Shown piece by piece: positions 25,458 through 35,130 of a DNA stretch of 64,000 nt. A program made the translations under genes and the position numbers. Origin of the DNA: Geobacter sp. (lineage in GTDB: Bacteria > Desulfobacterota > Desulfuromonadia > Geobacterales > Geobacteraceae); assembly GCA_003499925.1 (NCBI GenBank), contig DNRQ01000038.1, positions 15,401-79,400 on the forward strand, read 5' to 3'. Below the pieces are notes generated by a model that did no database searches, was not told where the DNA came from, and worked only from the letters and a program-made list of their open reading frames with translations. Every line of letters begins with the position of its first letter. Position 1 is the stretch's first letter.

Positions 25458-26984
25458 ATGCAGCAAACTAAACAGAAAAGCGGCGGCGCGTTGCGAAACA
25501 AGATCCTGTTCGGCGTCTTGTCGGGATGGGGCGCGCAAGTGGTCTCCCTGCTCCTTGGCATTTTCACCATGCCCCTTTTTTTCAGGTATCTGCCGAAAGA
25601 AGAGTTGGGCGTCTGGATGTTCATGCTGGGAACCGGTTTCTTCGTCAACCTGGCGGATCTCGGATTCTCGCCTGTTATCGGGCGTCAGCTCTCCTTCGAA
25701 CTGGGGAAGGGGGACCGGGAAGGTAGCCCCAACCATGCCGGTTCTTCATATTATTTCAGTCTGTCGCGCTACGTCGCAGCGCTGACGGCGCCTGTGCTGT
25801 TCTGCGGCATGCTGCTGACCGGCGGGCTCTTCATCTGGGGACTCAAACTCCCTGCGGAACTCCTCCCTGCTTCCCTTGAGGCCTGGTCGGTCTTTTGTCT
25901 GTCCCAGGCGGTTGCCTGCCGCTCCAGGTATCTGGAAACCGTCCTCAACAGCCATGGCGAGGTAGGCTGGCAAAACTGGAGCCAGACCTCGGTCCAGTTG
26001 GCGACACTTATCGGCTATTTCGTCGTGCTTCGCTTCCTTGAGGGGGGGATCCTTGCCCTGACCGTTACCGTGCTCGGGCGCAATCTCCTGAATGCGCTCT
26101 GCCTCTGGCTTTTGGTCAGAAGTCGCGTCGACAGCCGCTTCAGGGCCGGGGTGAAGGTCGCCTGGCACGATGTGAAGCCGCACCTCCGGCCCGCCATGGA
26201 TATGTTTCTGGTCACTTTGGGAGCCTTCTTCGTTCTCAATACCGACCAGTATTTCATCGCGAAATTTCTTGGGACCTCGGCACTCCCCGACTATGCGGCG
26301 GCGTATCGCCTGGTGCAGGTCGTCTTCGTCTTTGCCTCAACCGCTGCTGGAATCTGCGTCCCTTTCATTTCCAGGAGAAGCGCCGCACGGGACTTCTCCG
26401 GCATTCACGTCATGCTCATGCTCAATACCACGGTGGGGATGATGATCCAGGTCGCCGGCGTCGCCTTGCTGGCCGTTTTCGGGGATTACATCCTTCAGTT
26501 GTGGCTCGGCCCGGGGCATTTCGTCGGGTGGGGGGTTCTTTGGGTTTTCTGCATCATGCTGACCCTGGAAAATCACCACGTCATCTTCGCCCGTTTCGGT
26601 TTGAGCGCGCAGTCCGACCCGACCTGGGGGAAAATGTCGGTCATCTCCGGGATACTCAATCTCGCCTTTACCTGGATCGGGATCCAGCTGCTCGGACTGT
26701 TGGGGGTTGCGCTCGGTACCATGATGGCGCAGATCCTTACCAATAACTGGTACGCCGTGCTGAAGACGCTTCGCATCGTACAGATGCGCTTCTCCAACTA
26801 CGTCAGGGGCTCCGGGATTGTCTGGTTTGCCACGGGAGTGGCTTTGCTGGTTGTTATGTCTTCCATACGCTCGCTGATGCCTTGGCCTTTGGCTTCCGTG
26901 GTAACCGGAGTATCCGCTGCCGCGCTTATCTGTTCCGGGGTGGTTTACCTGTATCTTAGAAACACAGTGGTGATCAGCCGATGA
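25458..26984 (+). CDS. Polysaccharide flippase (Wzx-like, MOP superfamily)
   Basis: 508 residues from the ATG at 25458 after AAGGGG. About 12-14 hydrophobic helices with the Polysacc_synt-type start (LRNKILFGVLSGWGAQVVSL, YLPKEELGVWMF, NLADLGFSP). It should flip undecaprenyl-linked oligosaccharide across the inner membrane. First gene of unit (a); it overlaps the next gene by ATGA. A second flippase is encoded at 46758. Confidence 0.87.
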   Translation: MQQTKQKSGGALRNKILFGVLSGWGAQVVSLLLGIFTMPLFFRYLPKEELGVWMFMLGTGFFVNLADLGFSPVIGRQLSFELGKGDREGSPNHAGSSYYFSLSRYVAALTAPVLFCGMLLTGGLFIWGLKLPAELLPASLEAWSVFCLSQAVACRSRYLETVLNSHGEVGWQNWSQTSVQLATLIGYFVVLRFLEGGILALTVTVLGRNLLNALCLWLLVRSRVDSRFRAGVKVAWHDVKPHLRPAMDMFLVTLGAFFVLNTDQYFIAKFLGTSALPDYAAAYRLVQVVFVFASTAAGICVPFISRRSAARDFSGIHVMLMLNTTVGMMIQVAGVALLAVFGDYILQLWLGPGHFVGWGVLWVFCIMLTLENHHVIFARFGLSAQSDPTWGKMSVISGILNLAFTWIGIQLLGLLGVALGTMMAQILTNNWYAVLKTLRIVQMRFSNYVRGSGIVWFATGVALLVVMSSIRSLMPWPLASVVTGVSAAALICSGVVYLYLRNTVVISR

Positions 26985-28255
26985 TTTTTTCCGTTCTTTC
27001 CTGCATATCCCTGGTGATACTCGGTTTCAGCTGGTTTCTGTACCGCCGGTATCTGGAACTGTTCCTGTGTCTTCTCATACTGATCAATTTCGAGTTCTTC
27101 TTCGTGCTCCCGGCCTCGGTCGGATACAAGTATCTGCTTCTGCCTATTGTCTTCGTCCTGCTGTTCGAAGGCCTGCTCACCGGGAAGCTCGCCATGGGGC
27201 GGTACGGTTGGTGGATCATCTCCTTTCTTGCCATCTCGGTGATGGGGATCGCTGTTGCCTGGAGCTACGGTCAGGGGATCGCCCTCGGCATCAAGGCCGC
27301 CAAGTTCATTCCGCTGGTCCTGGTCTATTTTCTGCTCGCTGGCCGGCAGATCAATCTGGAAAAGTTCGCCTGGTATTTCATCGCCATGAGTCTTCTGGTG
27401 GCCGCTTTGGCCAGCGTCTGCTACCTGACCCACGGCGCAGTCAACCCTTTCCCGGCGGCACCGGAGCACATGCTGACCGAGGAACCGGGAAAACTTCGCA
27501 TCACCATAGGGCAGTACGTCATTGCCGCCTCGTCAGTGATGGCCTTTGCCAGATTCAGCAACAGCTCGCGCTTGTGGTATCTGTTCGCCTCGGCGGCCCT
27601 GTTCGCCGAGGTCATCGTAGTTCAGCAGACGCGCGGCTTCATTGCCGCCATCTTTGCCAGCATGTTTGTCGTCTATGTCCTCTCCAAAAAGCTCACCATT
27701 TTGCGGCTCTCCGCCTATGTCGTCTTCACCGCTTTTTGCTTCGGTCTCTGGTTGACGCTTCCCGAACTCGATTTGAGCGGCGTGGATTTCGTAAAGAGAA
27801 CCCGGGTGGACCTGCACGGGCGCGGCGGGAGCTACGGGGGAAGCCTGCAGGCACGCCTGAACGGCTACGACCTTTACTGGAAGCAGATGCAGAAGGCCCC
27901 GGTGGTCGGCCGAGGTCTGCAGAATTTCAACTGGCAGGGAAACCAGGAGCGAAATCTTCAGAAATACCTGGGGATTCACCTGAGCGATATCGGGATCGTC
28001 CATTTTCTGGTGCAGGCAGGGCTGGTCGGTTTCCTGTGGCTTCTGTACGGGCTCCTCAAGCTCTGGAAAGACCTGTTCCGCCTGCGCGACCATCTCGTGG
28101 TCGCCTGCTACTTCATCATCGGCACCTTTACCATGCCGACTCTCGACATGTTCCTGAGGGTGGGTGACAGCCTGTTTCTCTTTGCCGTCTTCCTCGGTTT
28201 GACGTCGAGCATCATCATGACACCAAATGCCGCTGCCGTCCCGAAACGGAGCTGA
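26981..28255 (+). CDS. O-antigen ligase/polymerase family membrane protein
   Basis: 424 residues, about 10-12 membrane helices, starting in the ATGA overlap with the flippase gene. A large periplasmic loop at about 265-330 carries RLNGYDLYWKQMQKAPVVGRG, the typical R-x-Y-x4-W...P-x-x-G-x-G pattern of the Wzy_C/WaaL family. It probably polymerises or ligates repeat units (Wzy-like). Sequence alone does not separate polymerase from ligase; the pairing with a flippase favours polymerase. Confidence 0.82.
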   Translation: MIFSVLSCISLVILGFSWFLYRRYLELFLCLLILINFEFFFVLPASVGYKYLLLPIVFVLLFEGLLTGKLAMGRYGWWIISFLAISVMGIAVAWSYGQGIALGIKAAKFIPLVLVYFLLAGRQINLEKFAWYFIAMSLLVAALASVCYLTHGAVNPFPAAPEHMLTEEPGKLRITIGQYVIAASSVMAFARFSNSSRLWYLFASAALFAEVIVVQQTRGFIAAIFASMFVVYVLSKKLTILRLSAYVVFTAFCFGLWLTLPELDLSGVDFVKRTRVDLHGRGGSYGGSLQARLNGYDLYWKQMQKAPVVGRGLQNFNWQGNQERNLQKYLGIHLSDIGIVHFLVQAGLVGFLWLLYGLLKLWKDLFRLRDHLVVACYFIIGTFTMPTLDMFLRVGDSLFLFAVFLGLTSSIIMTPNAAAVPKRS

Positions 28256-28259
28256 ACCG

Positions 28260-29213
28260 ATGGATCTATCCATCGTGATAGTCAGCTACAACACCTGCCT
28301 GATTCTCGACGAGTGCCTCGCCTCGATCAAGGAGCAGAAGGTATCGGCTCACGAGATCATCGTGGTCGACAACGCATCCCGCGACGATTCCTGCCGCATG
28401 CTGCGGGATAAGTATCCCGAAGTGACCCTGATCGAAAACAGCGACAATGTCGGGTTTGCCAGGGCAAACAATCAGGGTTTCGCCCTGGCCCGGGGCAGAT
28501 ACTTCCTCATGCTAAATTCCGACACGCTGGTCGTCGAGGGGGCGATCGACAAGCTGATCGGCTTCCTGAATAAGAACGCCGAGGTCGGCGTCTGTGGCCC
28601 GCGCAATATCGGCAGGGACGGCAAGAGGCAAAACAACTGTGACCATTTTCCCGGGTTCTGGAACAGCTTCTGTTATTACTCCGGACTCGGCTCGATGTTC
28701 CCGAAATCGCGGCTCTTCAACCGATGCTGGATGCGTTACTGGGATTACGGTGAAGTGAGGGATGTGGATCGCATGAGCGGCTGTTCCCTGCTGATTCGCT
28801 CCGATCTTTACCGGGAGTTGAACGGGCTGGACGAGAATTTCTTCATGTACTTCGAGGAAACCGATTTCTGCCACCGGGCTCACCTGAAGGGGCGGCGCGT
28901 CACCTATTTCCCCGATGCGGCCATCATCCATTACGGCGGTGAAAGCTCAAAGGGAAGCGGAAACGAAGCCGTGAGCCAGGGAGTCAACAGGGTCGTCTGG
29001 TCCTATTTCTACGCGTCCCAATACTATTACTTCAGGAAGAACTACGGATTTCCCTCGATGCTCGCCATCCGATCTCTGGACCTTGCCTACGGGATATATC
29101 TCCTCTTTCGAAGCGCGTTGCGGGCGGATCTGAAAAAGCGCAGCTATGACAGTGACCTTGGCAGCTTCATGATCAAAGCGGCAACTGGACATGCAGGTGG
29201 AAAAAATGGTTAA
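28260..29213 (+). CDS. GT2 glycosyltransferase (rhamnosyltransferase-like)
   Basis: 317 residues from the ATG at 28260, four bases after the previous stop with GGAGC upstream. GT-A fold: LSIVIVSYN at the N terminus, VVDNASRDDS, NVGFARANNQG, and LNSDTLV for the metal-binding DxD-like site, then MYFEETDFCHRAHLKGRRV, as in WbbL-type rhamnosyltransferases. Cytoplasmic; adds a sugar to the lipid-linked unit. The acceptor and sugar are not determinable. Confidence 0.88.
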   Translation: MDLSIVIVSYNTCLILDECLASIKEQKVSAHEIIVVDNASRDDSCRMLRDKYPEVTLIENSDNVGFARANNQGFALARGRYFLMLNSDTLVVEGAIDKLIGFLNKNAEVGVCGPRNIGRDGKRQNNCDHFPGFWNSFCYYSGLGSMFPKSRLFNRCWMRYWDYGEVRDVDRMSGCSLLIRSDLYRELNGLDENFFMYFEETDFCHRAHLKGRRVTYFPDAAIIHYGGESSKGSGNEAVSQGVNRVVWSYFYASQYYYFRKNYGFPSMLAIRSLDLAYGIYLLFRSALRADLKKRSYDSDLGSFMIKAATGHAGGKNG

Positions 29214-30165
29214 CGACATAGAGAACACCGGGTCAACTAACAGCGACGCTCGAATTCAGGTGACGGTTTTTACCCCGACCTATAACAGAAGTCGCACGCT
29301 GGAAAGGACTTATCTCAGCCTTCGGGAGCAGAGCTTTAAGGATTTCGAGTGGCTGGTGGTCGATGATGGTTCGACCGATGATACGGCCTCCCTGGTAGCA
29401 AAGTGGCAGCAGGACGAGAATTTTTTCCCGATCCGCTACTTTTTCAAGCCGAACGGCGGGAAGCACACTGCGCACAACCTGGGTGTAACACTGGCCCGAG
29501 GTGAATATTTCGCCATCCTAGATTCAGATGATTGGTACGTCGCGGATACGCTTGAAATCCTGAGCCGGCACTGGCTTGCGATGCCCGACGCTATGAAACT
29601 GCGCTATTCCAGTGTCGAGGGGATCTGTTGCCGGGAAGACGGAACCATGATCGGCAGACCTTTCCCGCTTGATGTTTATGACCGCAATCTTCTGACCATC
29701 CGAAGCCTCAATGACAAGCCGGCGGACACCATGGGGATGCACCGTCTTGAGGTGCTCAGGGGATTTCCCTTTCCCGACGACTTCGACGGCTGCTTCGTCC
29801 CCGAAAGCCTGGTCTGGGACAGAATCGCGGCGAAATACGACACCCGTTTCATCAATTTCATAGTGGGCTACAAGGAGTACTTGCCGGGAGGGCTGACCAG
29901 ACGCTCGCTAAAGGCCGGTCTGGCGCGCTCCGGCCCTGCCGTTCTGTACAACAGGGAGATGTCGTTAAGGAAATCCCTGCCGCTGGCAAAGAGGCTCAAG
30001 TGCAAGGCGAACGTTTATCGTTATGCGCTCCACAACAGTATGCCGATCTTGACGGAGCTGTCGGCTGAGCGCTCCCGGTTGGCGGGACTGGCCTTCGCCG
30101 CTGTCGGCTATCTGGTCTATCTCAAGGACAAGGCAGCCGTATTCAGGGAAGAGCTGAAATGCTGA
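29206..30165 (+). CDS. GT2 glycosyltransferase
   Basis: 319 residues. The ATG at 29206 was chosen because AGGTGG lies at good spacing; an in-frame ATG at 29191 is possible. GT-A motifs: VTVFTPTYNRSRTLERTY, LVVDDGSTDDT, NGGKHTAHNLG and the DxD-type LDSDDWY. The C-terminal half (WDRIAAKYDTRFINFIVGY) lacks membrane helices. It overlaps both neighbours by a few bases, so the run is translationally coupled. Confidence 0.88.
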   Translation: MVNDIENTGSTNSDARIQVTVFTPTYNRSRTLERTYLSLREQSFKDFEWLVVDDGSTDDTASLVAKWQQDENFFPIRYFFKPNGGKHTAHNLGVTLARGEYFAILDSDDWYVADTLEILSRHWLAMPDAMKLRYSSVEGICCREDGTMIGRPFPLDVYDRNLLTIRSLNDKPADTMGMHRLEVLRGFPFPDDFDGCFVPESLVWDRIAAKYDTRFINFIVGYKEYLPGGLTRRSLKAGLARSGPAVLYNREMSLRKSLPLAKRLKCKANVYRYALHNSMPILTELSAERSRLAGLAFAAVGYLVYLKDKAAVFREELKC

Positions 30166-31169
30166 CGGCAGAGACCCTGCCGGCCGTATCCATCGTGATA
30201 ATCGGCAGGAACGAGGCGGGCAACATAAAAGAGTGCATCATGTCGGCGCTCCGCATGAATTACCCGCAAGATCTGCTGGAGATCATCTACGTCGATACCG
30301 GCTCCAGCGACGGCTCCCCTGAGATTGCCAGGGCGACGGGGGTCAAGGTCGTTGAGGTGTCGACTCCAGCTCCGTCCGCGGCGCTGGCCCGCAACACCGG
30401 GCTCGCCGAGTCCCAGCACCAGGTGATCCATTTCGTTGACGGCGACATGACCATCGATCCGTATTATCTGGAAAAGGCGGTAAGAACGCTGGCCAACGGG
30501 GATATGGCTTCCGTGGTAGGGAGGGTGACGGAGAGGCATGCCGATACCAACTGGATCTCCAGGATGCTGAACGTCGACTGGAAGAACAAGGAAGCAGGCT
30601 ATATAAACGCTCCGGGCGGAGGTGGGACTTTCCTGAAGAGGCTCCTCGATAATATCGGAGGGTACAACAGCGGCCTCACCTCCGCGGAGGAGACCGATGT
30701 CGGGATCAGGCTTAGGGATGCCGGGCACAGGATCTATCTGATGGACCAGGTCATGGCTGTGCATGATTACGGCGTCAACGGCGTCCGGCAGCTGCTGATG
30801 AGGTTCTACGGCAGCGGCAGGGGGCGCTTCAGGATTCTGCTCTGCGACAACGTGCCGCCGGAAATCAGGAGATGGAGCTGGGCCTTGCCGAAGCAGGCTG
30901 CGGCAGCCGCTGCGATCATAGCTCTGCTGTTCTGGTCGGGATTGGTTCGGACCGCCATCTTCCTGCTCGCCGCCTATCCGGTCCTGTATCTGGCCAGGGT
31001 CGTCATCTCTGAATGGAAACAGATCGTGACGAGGAAACACGGCTGGGACGCCTTTCTGCACTCATACATCTACTACCTCACCAAACCTCTGGTGTTACTG
31101 GGGATGATCAGGGAAATGACGGCTTACCTCGCAAAATCGGCAACCGCTCCTGGCTCCGCCAAGAGATAG
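30159..31169 (+). CDS. Membrane-associated GT2 glycosyltransferase
   Basis: 336 residues. N-terminal GT-A domain (VSIVIIGRNEAGNIKECI, YVDTGSSDGS, FVDGDMTID) and a PGGGGTFLKR segment with AEETDVGIRLRDAGHRIY, as in processive or initiating EPS transferases. Two or three hydrophobic helices follow at about 245-290 (AAAAAAIIALLFWSGLV, IFLLAAYPVLYLARVV), anchoring it to the inner membrane. It overlaps the previous gene by 7 bp. A similar protein is encoded at 52202. Confidence 0.85.
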   Translation: MLTAETLPAVSIVIIGRNEAGNIKECIMSALRMNYPQDLLEIIYVDTGSSDGSPEIARATGVKVVEVSTPAPSAALARNTGLAESQHQVIHFVDGDMTIDPYYLEKAVRTLANGDMASVVGRVTERHADTNWISRMLNVDWKNKEAGYINAPGGGGTFLKRLLDNIGGYNSGLTSAEETDVGIRLRDAGHRIYLMDQVMAVHDYGVNGVRQLLMRFYGSGRGRFRILLCDNVPPEIRRWSWALPKQAAAAAAIIALLFWSGLVRTAIFLLAAYPVLYLARVVISEWKQIVTRKHGWDAFLHSYIYYLTKPLVLLGMIREMTAYLAKSATAPGSAKR

Positions 31170-31258
31170 GCTTCAATTTGGCAGACAAGGCTCGGGTAAC
31201 CGCGACCGAGGTTTGATCAACTCGCCTCCCTGCTGCCAATCTATTAGGAGTATGACTG

Positions 31259-32350
31259 ATGTCTGACCCCGTGAGGAGAGTTGCGGTGCTGCTGCCGTCG
31301 ATGATGGTCGGAGGGGCGGAGAGACTGGTGCTGGAGGAACTGGCCGTGTTGAAGCACGATCCCCGGTTTGCCGTCGAGCTTCACCTGGTATTCGGCGGCG
31401 GTCCCTTTCTGGCGAGCGTCGCTTTATTGGGGGTGCCGGTCCACGTCTGGAAGGCGCCTCATAAATCGATATGGATGCTGAAGAGCTATCTGTCCATCAT
31501 CCGGCATCTGCGACGCACCGGCTGCGAGATCCTGCACAGTCATCTGCTGGACGGCATCGGGCCGCTGGTGGGGAAACTCGCCGGGGCCAGGGTTATCGCC
31601 ACCGTGCACAGCGACAGACCGTATGCTCCCCTGGAAAGATTCGTGCTGTCGACCAGTGATCTGGTGCTGGCCTGCGGGGCACAGGTAAAGAGCAATATCT
31701 GCGGATTCCTACCTGCCGGCAAGGTCGGCGTGCTCAGTAATGCGCTAGGCACGCCGGAGCAGGGGGGCTTGCGGCGCGATGAAGTGCTGAATAAGTACGG
31801 GTTCAAGGCGCAAAGCAAACTCGTGCTTTCCCTGGGGCGATTGGTAAAGCTGAAGGGATTCGATCTGCTTATCGAAGCATTTCAGCGCGTTGTGGCGGAG
31901 GTGCCTGAAGCCGTTTTGCTGATCGGCGGAGACGGAGCCGAGAGGAGCCGTCTCAACGAGTTGGTTCAATGCGCCGGTCTCGAGGCAAGCGTCAGGATAC
32001 ACGGCATGGTGAGTAATATCCATGAAGTCATGGCGGCCTGCGATCTCTACGTTAACTCGTCGAGGTGGGAGGGTTTGCCGATGACGCTTCTGGAAGCGAT
32101 GGCGCACGGCAAACCGATGGTCGCGACAAACGTGGGTGGCAATCCGGAAGTGGTGCAGGACGGCGTCACCGGTATCCTGGTGCCGCCAGAGGACCCTCTG
32201 AGTCTGGCAAATGCCATGATACGGATGCTCAAAGACGATTTGACCCGGGAAGATGCAGGTAAAGCTGCATTCGCTCTTTTCTCGAACAATTACACCATCA
32301 AAAAGCACTGCAAGTCGCTGGCGGAGTATTACCTTCAGGTCATGCAGTGA
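31259..32350 (+). CDS. GT4 glycosyltransferase
   Basis: 363 residues with the GT-B layout: N-terminal [17 protein letters not shown] (donor/acceptor loop), C-terminal [19 protein letters not shown], and the [19 protein letters not shown] nucleotide-sugar site with its E-x7-E pattern. No signal or membrane helix. It starts 89 bp after the previous gene with TAGGAG upstream. It acts on the cytoplasmic side in chain building. Confidence 0.9.
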   Translation: MSDPVRRVAVLLPSMMVGGAERLVLEELAVLKHDPRFAVELHLVFGGGPFLASVALLGVPVHVWKAPHKSIWMLKSYLSIIRHLRRTGCEILHSHLLDGIGPLVGKLAGARVIATVHSDRPYAPLERFVLSTSDLVLACGAQVKSNICGFLPAGKVGVLSNALGTPEQGGLRRDEVLNKYGFKAQSKLVLSLGRLVKLKGFDLLIEAFQRVVAEVPEAVLLIGGDGAERSRLNELVQCAGLEASVRIHGMVSNIHEVMAACDLYVNSSRWEGLPMTLLEAMAHGKPMVATNVGGNPEVVQDGVTGILVPPEDPLSLANAMIRMLKDDLTREDAGKAAFALFSNNYTIKKHCKSLAEYYLQVMQ

Positions 32351-32393
32351 AAATTCAGCGGAACAGTGAAAGCAACAGCTAATCGGTAGACCA

Positions 32394-33671
32394 ATGAAGC
32401 GACTGCGGGTTCTTATCTCCTCACACGAATTCTCCCCCGATCAGGGTTCCGAGTGCGCCGTTGGCTGGAACATCGCCACCCGGATGGCGGAGTATCATGA
32501 CGTGACCGTGTTGTGCGCGGATGGTCCGGCGCTCTATTCCAACTCATACCGCGACGCAGTGACCCGTTATTTCGGGCGCAATGGCGCAATACCGGGACTG
32601 AGGGTGATTTTTGTGGAGCAGCCGCCGGAGACCTTACGGCTTGCCCGGCTGAACCGGAAGCTGATGAGCTTTACCAAAGGGGTAGGGTGGCAGCCCCTTT
32701 ATTACCTCGGTCTGGACCACTGGCATCGGGCCACGCTCCGTAAGGCGCTGGAGCTTGGACTGCACAATTTCGACGCGGTGCATCAATTGACGCCGATAAG
32801 TTTCCTGCGTCCCGGCTATCTGTGGACCACCGGAGTTCCCTTCTTCTGGGGGCCACTGGGCGGCATGTGCAAGGTTCCCCGTGTCTACGCCCGATCCGGC
32901 GGCATCAACTCCCTGATCTTCGAGACCCTGCGCTCCGTCAACATCGACCGACAGCTGCGCGCCTCACGCTTTCGTGACACGGTCCGTGCGGCGAAACGGA
33001 TCTGGACGGTCAGCGACGACGAGCGCGGCATCGTGAACTCCCTGGTTGCCGGCAAAGCACTCCCCATGCTTGACACCGCTCCTCCCAAGGCGATCGCCGG
33101 GCGCCTCCGGAACTGGGACGCGACAACACCTCTGAGATTGTGCTGGTCCGGAAGGCATGATGCGCGAAAGGCGCTGCCGCTGCTGCTCCAGGCACTTGCC
33201 CGGCTGCCGGAGCCGCAGCTGGTTACACTGGACGTTTTGGGTACCGGGAACGAGACGGGGTCCTGGCAGGAACTGGCACGGCAGCTCTCCCTGTCCGGCA
33301 TTAGCTGGCATGGCAATCTTCCCTATCACGAAGCGCTCAAGACTATGGACCGGGCCGATGTACTGGTTCACACCAGTTACAAGGAAGCGGCTTCCATGGT
33401 GGTTCTGGAGGCGCTGGGTTGGGGCATGCCGGTGATCTGTCACGATGCCTGCGGCATGGCGCTGGCAATCGAGGAAAGCTGCGGCATCAAGATTCCTTTT
33501 GTCGATCCCAAGCGAAGTATCGAAGGTTTCCGGGACGCCATTGAACGGCTGCTACGGAACCCGGAACTGGTAGGACGGCTCTCCGAGGGGGCGCTGCGGC
33601 GCGCCTCTGCATTGAGCTGGGAAGCCAAGGTTAAAGAATTCGCCGAAGCCTATGGGAAGTTTGTCAGTTGA
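32394..33671 (+). CDS. GT4 glycosyltransferase
   Basis: 425 residues, GT-B type. N terminus RVLISSHEFSPDQGSECAVG, a glycosyltransferase-4-like start with the GSE motif. The C-terminal domain has LCWSGRHDARKALPLLLQAL and TSYKEAASMVVLEALGWGMP, a family-1/4 donor site. The protein resembles EPS/LPS transferases; the sugar is unknown. It follows the previous gene by 43 bp. Confidence 0.88.
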   Translation: MKRLRVLISSHEFSPDQGSECAVGWNIATRMAEYHDVTVLCADGPALYSNSYRDAVTRYFGRNGAIPGLRVIFVEQPPETLRLARLNRKLMSFTKGVGWQPLYYLGLDHWHRATLRKALELGLHNFDAVHQLTPISFLRPGYLWTTGVPFFWGPLGGMCKVPRVYARSGGINSLIFETLRSVNIDRQLRASRFRDTVRAAKRIWTVSDDERGIVNSLVAGKALPMLDTAPPKAIAGRLRNWDATTPLRLCWSGRHDARKALPLLLQALARLPEPQLVTLDVLGTGNETGSWQELARQLSLSGISWHGNLPYHEALKTMDRADVLVHTSYKEAASMVVLEALGWGMPVICHDACGMALAIEESCGIKIPFVDPKRSIEGFRDAIERLLRNPELVGRLSEGALRRASALSWEAKVKEFAEAYGKFVS

Positions 33672-33721
33672 GTAGTTGATCAGCGTGTCGCACGCATTGG
33701 AACCAGGTCCCCCTAAAACCC

Positions 33722-34969
33722 ATGAAGATTCTCACTGTAAATCGAAATTACTTCGTCACCGGCGGGCCGGAAAAATACATGTTTTCCCTGATGGAAAACA
33801 TGCCGCGGCACGAGTTCATCCCGTTTTGCGTCAGATTTGAAAAGAATCTCCCCACCCCTTATCAAGGCTATTTTATCGATCCTCCGGCGGGGAGGGACCG
33901 GGTTTATTACGACCAGTATCAGCTTTCCGCCCGTGAAAAGCTCCTCTACGCCCGCAACTCGGTCTATTCACTCGAGGCGAAAAGCAAGCTGGAGAACCTG
34001 ATCCGGAACACCCGCCCCGACGTGGCCCTGTTTCTGAACGCGGTTTATTTCTCCGACAGCATCATCGACGCCTGCCGCAGATACCAGGTGCCGATCGTTT
34101 GGCGCATGTCCGATTTCCACAAGGTCTGCGCCAACTATCTGCTCTTTCGCGACGGCAAGATCTGTGAAGAGTGCCTGGAAAAAGGGCCGGTCATGGCGTT
34201 GCGCCACAGATGCGGCGGTTATCAGCGCTCCCTGGCCGGTGCCATGGTCAAGGTTGCCGGGATGTGGCTCTCACGCTACCGGCGCATCTACGACCACGTC
34301 GACTATTTCGTGACACCTTCGGCATTCACCAGGGATAAGATGATCCAGGGCGGCTTCGCCGCCGAGAAGATCGTGCATATCCCGACCTTCGTCCAGGCCG
34401 ACGCCGACGGCTGCTCTCCGGCCCTGAATCCGAACGGGATCTTGTATGCTGGGCGACTGAGCCCGGAAAAGGGGATCGAACAGCTCATCGAGGCATTCGG
34501 GGAGCTGCGCAGCCAGGATGCGCTCCTGACAGTCGCCGGAGACGCCGGATCGACATACGCGCAGAAGCTGATCGAATCGGTTCCGGAGCGGCTCAGAAAA
34601 AGGATCCTCTTCCCGGGTTTTCAGGATCAGGAAAGCATGGCTCGGCTTTTCAAGGAGAATCTCCTCTTTGCCGTTCCGTCAGGCTGCTATGAAAACCAGC
34701 CCAACGTGCTTCTGGAGGGAATGGGGCGTGGCAGGGCCGGTCTGGTCCCACGCATGGGGAGCTTCATGGAAATCGTGACCGACGGAGAGACAGGGCGTTT
34801 CTTCTCCCCCGGTGACTCCCGGGATCTGGCTGAAAAGATCGACCTGCTGCTGGAGAATCCGCAGCAGGCCGGGGGAATGGGGATGCGCGCGCAGGGGTAT
34901 GTCAGGGAGCATCACGCCTTGTCCACACACCTTGCTGCTTTGGAAGCGCTATTCACGAAATGTCGCTGA
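33722..34969 (+). CDS. GT4 glycosyltransferase
   Basis: 415 residues. GT-B: N-terminal VTGGPEKYMFSLMENM, C-terminal LYAGRLSPEKGIEQLIEAFG and SGCYENQPNVLLEGMGRGRA. The middle contains three cysteines in CEECLEKGPVMALRHRCGG, a pattern seen in a subset of GT4 enzymes with a short zinc-knuckle-like insert. The protein at 53275 has a comparable insert (CPGPLDPVRCAACTG), so the two may be paralogous. Confidence 0.88.
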   Translation: MKILTVNRNYFVTGGPEKYMFSLMENMPRHEFIPFCVRFEKNLPTPYQGYFIDPPAGRDRVYYDQYQLSAREKLLYARNSVYSLEAKSKLENLIRNTRPDVALFLNAVYFSDSIIDACRRYQVPIVWRMSDFHKVCANYLLFRDGKICEECLEKGPVMALRHRCGGYQRSLAGAMVKVAGMWLSRYRRIYDHVDYFVTPSAFTRDKMIQGGFAAEKIVHIPTFVQADADGCSPALNPNGILYAGRLSPEKGIEQLIEAFGELRSQDALLTVAGDAGSTYAQKLIESVPERLRKRILFPGFQDQESMARLFKENLLFAVPSGCYENQPNVLLEGMGRGRAGLVPRMGSFMEIVTDGETGRFFSPGDSRDLAEKIDLLLENPQQAGGMGMRAQGYVREHHALSTHLAALEALFTKCR

Positions 34970-35014
34970 TCTTTTGAGAAACTTACAGCAATAGTTTGGT
35001 CCCGACGCCAATTG

Positions 35015-35084
35015 TCCCCTCCCCCGGAGGGGGTAGGAGAGTAGCGGGTGCTTGGCGTAGCTGACCACTTTGTCTCCGACAAAG
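35015..35084. repeat. Palindromic G/C repeat between units
   Basis: CCCCTCCCCCGGAGGGGGT hairpin at about 35016-35034, followed by AGTAGCGGGTGCTTGGCG and a second hairpin CTTTGTCTCCGACAAAG (35068-35084). Similar to the C/G-rich repeats at 1271 and 45996. Lies in the 161-bp gap before the methyltransferase gene. Confidence 0.55.
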
Positions 35085-35130
35085 CGCCGTCAGGCCGGGT
35101 TGGGTGCTAATCAGGAAAGGAAGGCCGCAA